A DNA stretch of 64,000 nucleotides from Eumeta japonica (Eukaryota; Arthropoda; Insecta; Lepidoptera; Psychidae). The stretch spans positions 310,001 through 374,000 of the forward strand of contig BGZK01000480.1 in NCBI GenBank assembly GCA_005406025.1, given 5' to 3'. The position numbers were made by a program, and so were the translations under genes. Below, piece after piece: positions 58,343-64,000 of the stretch (positions within the stretch are counted from its first letter, which is position 1; every line of letters starts with the position of its first letter). The notes beneath the pieces were generated by a model. It did no database searches and was not told the DNA's origin. It saw only the letters and a list, made by a program, of their open reading frames with translations.

Positions 58343-60839
58343 ACAAGCGTCTATGGATTTCCGCAAATTAACACCTCACACAATACAATATTCGTTCAAA
58401 CAATTATTTAAATCCTGACTAACGCACACACAGTTTTATACAAACTACACAAATTCCATACTAGAATAGTCTAATATAGACCATAGATGGTTGTATGGTC
58501 CAATACTGATAGGTATAAATTGCTTGAAATTCTGTCCAGAATTTAATTAATTTAAACTCTTACGTTGTAAATATTTTGTAGTGAACCCATTACCATATAA
58601 CAATTTCGCTAAAATCTATAGATGGATAATAAAAAAAAAATAAGAACAAACAGACTCCGCATTCATATTGCATTAGGGGACTTAAAAAAGCAAAACTACA
58701 GGCGACGGAGTTAAAAATCTAGATTTTTCTAAATTCGGTAACACACATTTATTCACCCCAAATTGTCGATTATAGCCTATCGAATTTCTTTAATAATTTA
58801 TATGCATTAATAATTCTCGATTGATCAATTGCATCTCCATTATATAATCCGACTGTGTGAAGTGATAATTTCCAAACAAACATCAATGTTATAATAGACT
58901 TTTCAAAGAAAGCCTAAAATATATCTACGTGAGCAATGAAAAAATAGTATGCGATTATACAATAAAAGTAAATTATAGTTTCATAATTCGTAATATGTGT
59001 TAGCTAAAGTACATTGTTATATATGGCAGATAATATTGTCATTGATAATAATTTTTGCTATTATTTATAACGATAAAGTAGGTAGACAATTTTTTTTCAG
59101 TAGAGGAATACCGAAATACTATAATAATATTGTAATGGAAAATGGATACCACGAAGTGTTAAATCAATTATCCCATACATCATACCCGATAGGACAATAC
59201 CATCTCTAAGTTCTACAAGCCGATTTATAAAAACCACATATCTTCACCTCCCCTAGCTTCCTGCATTTAACTAAAACAAAACAGTATCGAGACTTATTCT
59301 TCCGTCATTTATTTCTTAGTGTTTATAACATTTTCAGTAAGCTCATGCGCTATTACTGATTGGGGATGTTTGATTTTGCGAAATATTTAAAGTTTATGAA
59401 ACATTACGGATGTTTATGTGCAAACGAAAATTCTTTTAGATTGGATACTTTCCTCAGGGACGATGCAAATTTTTGAAATTATCATTATGAACATATAGAC
59501 GGTTAACAACAAGTATTTCATCAAGTGAAAACATATTAATACATGTCATTTTTCATATCTAATGATGTGTTTGATTGGCATTTTAAATTTTTTGTAATCT
59601 TCAACGATATGCATAAAATAAAACAACAGGTTTTACGAGTCCACAATATCCGTATGATAAAGTCATCCATACTAGCTCCAACCATTAATTGTACTAAGTG
59701 AATTGAACTAAGTCAATCTAATAAGAATTTACTGAATTCAAATAATTTGAGGGTAGGTTTGTTATGCAGTATACAAATTCTTTTCCCAGGGAATCATAGA
59801 TGCGACAATGCTATAGATCACGTATAAATAAATTCTATACGTCGATAGGTAATAAACTGTCATTTAACAAAATAAGACATTTTGGTGAATACCGTTCAAC
59901 TGTTGAATTGAACCGAACTTTATATATGTTTAAAATATATATATATATTAAATAAATACATCACGATTAACAATGTTTTAATGTATAAAGAATTTTTGGA
60001 CGTCTGTAACGTATTATAATTTTAAAATTCGGTTGTGCCTGGCACATGCAATGGACTATGCAAGCTGTGGATTAACGCAATCTTGATGTTTAATCGAAGA
60101 TTATTGCTCAATTCAAAATTAGGTCTACGGCTATGCTGAACAATTTGATAATTTGGATAATGCTAGTCAATAAAAAGTTAATTAGATTGCTTCAACATGG
60201 CGAATAAATGTGTAGGTATCGATGAATTTTTCAAATTCAATGTCTGATTGGTTCATTTCCACACAACTATAACTAATTAGTTTATTTATATTTATAACTA
60301 TTTATTTAGACCTATAAAACACAGAAAATACTTTATACAATTCTTCAGTTATGATAATAACATATGAAATAATGTAACTAAATTATTCTAGTTGGACCGA
60401 GATATGCAGAAATCTATCATTACAATCTTCTAAAAGAACATGGTACAAATTCATAAGAGTTGGAAGAAACATGATCGTCGAGGAAGCTCTATTAAAATAG
60501 AAATACAATGGCGAAAATGTTAAAACTTGAGAATCTCCATGGTAAAAACTGGAAATTTTAACTTACTATATTAACAAAAAATTCTCTACTTATCTGACGT
60601 TGTCTTTCAATAGCTGCAGGTAGATTCTTCGGTAAAAAAAAACTTTTCACAAATCCGCACAACTTGATGGTACCCAACAAACCCAATATGCTTCCCAGTT
60701 AGACCATATTAATATCCAATGCCACATGCCGGAATAATAATCGGAAACTAGAATCACGTCTGTCTATAAACTAATTTATGATATGCTCTCTGCATAACCC
60801 TCTCCGTTAGTGATGTATATATATATTTTTCTTAAACCT
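58343..60839. other. AT-rich intergenic stretch, no gene seen
   Basis: No supported gene. TTTATT at 60281-60286 could be the minus-strand poly(A) signal of the zinc-finger gene above it, about 550 bases after its stop. Confidence 0.3.
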
Positions 60840-60926
60840 TCACTCCGTATCGGACTCCTCACTTTCGGAGCTCGAGACGGGCTCGCACTTGACAAACGCG
60901 AATGCCACTTCTACTTCCTTGTCTTT
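60840..60926 (-). CDS. 10-finger gene, last exon
   Basis: 28 codons plus TGA after a tttcag acceptor. Contains VKCEP and the serine/glutamate tail. The acceptor lies within a triplicated 14-bp repeat. Confidence 0.75.
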   Translation of the reverse strand, partial: KDKEVEVAFAFVKCEPVSSSESEESDTE

Positions 60927-63436
60927 CTGAAATGTTGAACATGAAATGTTGAACATGAAATGTTGAACAATCACACTGAAAAACCTATACCACATTTTTC
61001 AATTAATGATACTATAAAAAAATGATATTATGGAGATTTATTAAAACTACTGCTAAATTACATAAAATTATTTATGTATTTACATGTGATAGGTTAATGA
61101 AATGCAAAGTTCGGAGTATTAAAATTGGGTGTGCCTTATTTGATAGCTCGTCCCAAATAGTCGTCCCACTTTTACTGATCTTCAGTGTTTTCTTCTGGCT
61201 AAAACTGGACTTTTATTCCATTCTGAACAAAAAAAATCCAATTCGACAAACTGACAAGACACAACTTTTTATAAAAACAGAGCGTTTATGTGGTTTTCTT
61301 TGATACGGATCGTATTAAAACAATGTATGTTTTGTGATGCAACCTTAAAAATCTAATGGGTGATTATCGCCGCCCATGGATGTTTGTAACCACAGAGCTG
61401 CCACTAGTGTGTTGTTGGCCTTTAGAAAGAAAAATGCTTTTTTTTTTAAAGCCTCTCTGGTCATGGTTGGTGATAGATCATTCTAAAATTTTACTGTACG
61501 AAACAGAAAATTGCCGGATTGTACTCCTGGTGAGCAGAATAATGACATAATCCTCAGCGGGAACAATATTAAAAAATTCTTTAGGAAGCTTAAGCTAAAG
61601 GCTTTAATCTTATATTTTGCTTTGGCACATCAATTCTAGATAATCATAATCTATATCCTCGGCTTAATCCCACGAACATGATCCATATATCTGTAATTGA
61701 TATCATCCACTGTTTGTATCTGCTCATAATTTGTAACGATTCAGAAAGTCAAGCTCAAAATTTCCAAGAATTTCAATCACGAGTCTTAGTGGTCGCCATT
61801 AGACGGACACTTTCCCAGTTTTATATTTCACTACAATGTGCCTTTGATTATCCGATGATCGTTGCCAGATTTAATGTCATTGGTCATTAAGACATAAATG
61901 AATATTTAACATTTCGTAGTGATAAGTGAGTTTTTTTTTTGTCAAACCATTAAGACTGATCCGGATCCAACTATTGTAGCTTAACTTCTTTTACCTTCAT
62001 GGAAAATATTTTTAAGTTTGAATGGAACAATGGTTAGAAAATAAGACAGTTGAAAATTAAAAATTATTACAAAGTTGGAAAGTAAAAAGGGTATAGGTAA
62101 AACAGAGAATGATGTTATTGTTTATGGATAATGGAACGGCAATATGGATATTCGTTGATCGTACGATGATCCTTGAAGATTTTGGACTGATCGCCTTGAG
62201 AATCCTCAAACTTTGAAATGTGAAATCTAAAATACAACTGACCTGTTCTAGTTCCTCCTCATCTTCGTCGTCCTCATCATCTATAATGGGCTTCCTCAAA
62301 ATTTTCTTCGGCTTCCTTCCACTTTTTCTCTTCGACTTTTGTTCCACCTTTTGAGTAGACTTCTGGGGTTTCTGCGGTGCCTCATCGCCCATCACGGTTT
62401 TGACCATCTGCGATATTCTTTTCAAATGCTGCTGCTCATGTCTTTGGAGATGGTTGTTGAGATATTTCTGAGTTTTAAACTTTTTACCACATTGACCACA
62501 AGTGTGTATCCATTCCGTCTCGATATGTACAGAATTGTTGTGACGTCTCAGGTAATGTTCATGAGCAAACTCCTTGTCACATTTCTCACACCTCCATTTT
62601 GGTTTCCCAACTGGATGGACGATCTTCTTATGTTTTTTAAGTCGGAGCTGTGAGTGAAAATATTTGTCGCATAAATCACACTGCACTTTAGAATCTGGCG
62701 ATGAATGCACCTGCATATGTTCTTTCAGGTATTGATCATTCTTGAATTCCTTCATGCATTCCGGGCAAGATACTTTTGATTCTAAAGGCGGATGTATATT
62801 TAAAACATGCCTCCGGAGATGGTGTCGACTTTTAAATTGCATCGGGCAAAATACGCATGTATGCAATTCTACTTGCGTATGTTGAAATTTGATATGCTGG
62901 TTCAGATTTAGAAGACTTTTGTAATTTTTCTGACAGATCTGGCATCTATACTGATCGGCGCTCATGGGATGGCAAGCGTCGATATGATGCTTTAACTTAT
63001 AAGGTACGTCAAATTGTTTACCACACTCTTCGCACTTTATTTCCGGAAGGGTGTTTGGATGGATGCGTTTCCCGTGCATCATCAGCGCTTGTTCGGTTCT
63101 AAACTCCTGAAGACAGAATTCACAGTAACATCTCATAGTGTCCGAGTAGTGTTTATTCATTTTATGCATGTAGAGGTAATGTTTATTTTTAAATGTTTTG
63201 TCGCATTCCGTGCATACTACTGCAGAATTCACCGACGAATGCACCCTGGTAGTATGGAGATATAGATTTTGGTAGTTTTTGAATTCTTTATTACAACTTT
63301 GGCAGATGTAACGCTTCTCCCGTTTAGGGAACAACATAGGTTTGTAGGTAGCTAGTACCGACTCGTACATCTCGCGCTGCTCCTCCGTCAGACTTGGGCT
63401 GGCGATGCTTATGTATTCGTGCTTGTCTCTCGACAT
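60840..63436 (-). CDS. C2H2 zinc-finger protein with 10 fingers, two coding exons, 426 aa (gene span)
   Basis: Seen: exons 62243-63436 and 60840-60926 join in phase 0 (donor gtcagt, acceptor tttcag). An N-terminal SPSLTEEQREMYESVL segment is followed by ten C2H2 fingers, from YICQSCNKEF to HTCGQCGKKF, most with the long H-x4-H form and non-TGEKP linkers. Then come a basic tract (KRKSGRKPKKILRKP), an acidic tract (DDEDDEDEEE) and, in the last exon, FVKCEPVSSSESEESDTE, i.e. a psi-K-x-E sumoylation-type motif plus an acidic serine tail typical of CK2 targets. There is no ZAD. Inference: nuclear DNA-binding regulator. The start is supported by a tttcag acceptor five bases upstream, suggesting a spliced leader exon above 63.45 kb. 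Confidence 0.9.
60929..60968. repeat. 14-bp tandem triplication at a splice acceptor
   Basis: Unit gaaatgttgaacat, 2.9 copies. On the minus strand this is ttcaacatttc repeated, forming the pyrimidine tract upstream of the last-exon acceptor. Confidence 0.85.
61352..61430. repeat. dispersed-repeat fragment in the intron
   Basis: 'gattatcgccgcccatggat...gttgttggcctttagaa' resembles the fragment at about 505-560 and a family remembered as common in moths. Confidence 0.45.
62243..63436 (-). CDS. 10-finger gene, exon 1 of coding sequence
   Basis: 398 codons, ATG at 63436 (minus). Holds all ten fingers and the basic and acidic tracts. The open frame continues into the intron to 62057, but a gtcagt donor at the end of ELEQ and the in-phase acidic last exon support splicing. 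Confidence 0.9.
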
Positions 63437-64000
63437 TTTGACTGAAATACAATTTATACTTTAACGAGCATGATAACATTGGTACATTATCCAAGAATTT
63501 AAAACACCGGTTGGCATACTACAAAATACGAGGGTCTAATTAAAGTTAAACAAAAGAGATTCCAATGTTTAAAATACTAACTTACAAAATATTATTATAA
63601 CAGATAAACATTGAAAAATGATTAACGCAAACCTTCTTGAGTAATTAGCACAACAATACACAATGTACATCCGGTACATAATATTCAAAATTTAACTTGT
63701 GTTTATTCTCCCATTAATAATGTCACATAGCGCCATCTATTTAATTCATGACGTGCAGTGCCATCTCTTGTTGAGGAAGTTATGTTAAGCCTACTAACAT
63801 CTCGACAGTACATCCAATATCATAACAAACAACGATGCAATTACCTCAAAATTCTAGATGGTGCTATAAAGAAACATCAAGAAAAATATATTTTTCATAA
63901 TGACAGAATTTCAATTCAATAGATATCGATATTGCTCCTGCAGTTCCATCATCAGACTGTTTTTCATGTTGATCAATTTTTGTCATGTACGTAGCTTAAG
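63437..64000. other. upstream flank of the 10-finger gene
   Basis: AT-rich. Probably holds a non-coding leader exon and promoter on the minus strand. No defined element. Confidence 0.3.

Noticed and set aside
62057..62242. Continuation of the 10-finger frame past 62243
   Set aside because: A clear donor and an in-phase acidic last exon support splicing. The read-through tail looks like intron translation. Intron retention is still possible.
1..64000. CRISPR arrays, prokaryotic operons, rRNA genes
   Set aside because: Nothing of the kind was seen. Introns and insect-type repeats show a eukaryotic nuclear sequence. tRNA genes were not found, but a covariance search was not possible.

Overview
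The window looks like a piece of an insect nuclear genome. It is AT-rich, with long introns, GT-AG spliced genes, a ZAD-type C2H2 zinc-finger gene (ZAD expansions are characteristic of insects), and decayed hAT, mariner and jockey-like elements with many MITE-like repeats. The repeat types (for example the family ending 'gggttccg...ggaaccct' and the 'gaagggtagacagagac' family) suggest Lepidoptera. That is an inference from pattern memory; no search was run.

Layout. Positions 1264-10391 (+) hold a seven-exon gene for a 411-residue protein with an N-terminal PDZ domain and a central RING finger of SIAH/sina spacing. All seven exons join in phase. Its 3' UTR (to about 10.96 kb) carries a perfect 12-bp stem-loop. 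Positions 11-18.3 kb have no gene I can identify. From 13.4 to 18.3 kb the DNA is unusually GC/CpG-rich, with long open frames on both strands and one candidate minus-strand terminal exon (15132-15328). Positions 18.3-24.1 kb are AT-rich and repeat-rich.

Positions 24158-38790 (-) hold a twelve-exon ZAD plus 11-finger C2H2 gene. Several fingers are split by introns, and the third exon does not fit the reading phase of its upstream neighbour. Its introns contain a 422-bp MITE inside a TA microsatellite, a 119-bp hAT-type MITE and a dead mariner. Positions 39.46-40.3 kb hold a broken non-LTR reverse transcriptase with an FADDTALF motif. Positions 42732-49063 (+) hold a small three-exon gene (141 residues as modelled, lysine/arginine- and serine-rich, with a VKCE sumoylation-type motif). 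Its second intron holds a 2651-bp hAT element with terminal inverted repeats and an exact 8-bp target duplication, but a broken transposase.

Positions 49.5-60.8 kb are gene-poor. They contain two near-perfect short hairpins (50.2 and 50.65 kb) and a roughly 420-bp fold-back element (57.92-58.34 kb). Positions 60840-63436 (-) hold a two-exon gene for a 426-residue protein with 10 C2H2 fingers.

Functionally, the identifiable genes are one putative membrane/scaffold-linked ubiquitin ligase and three probable nuclear regulators. The sequence gives no sign that they form one system. Exon coordinates are hand-built from splice signals and phase and have not been tested against transcripts.
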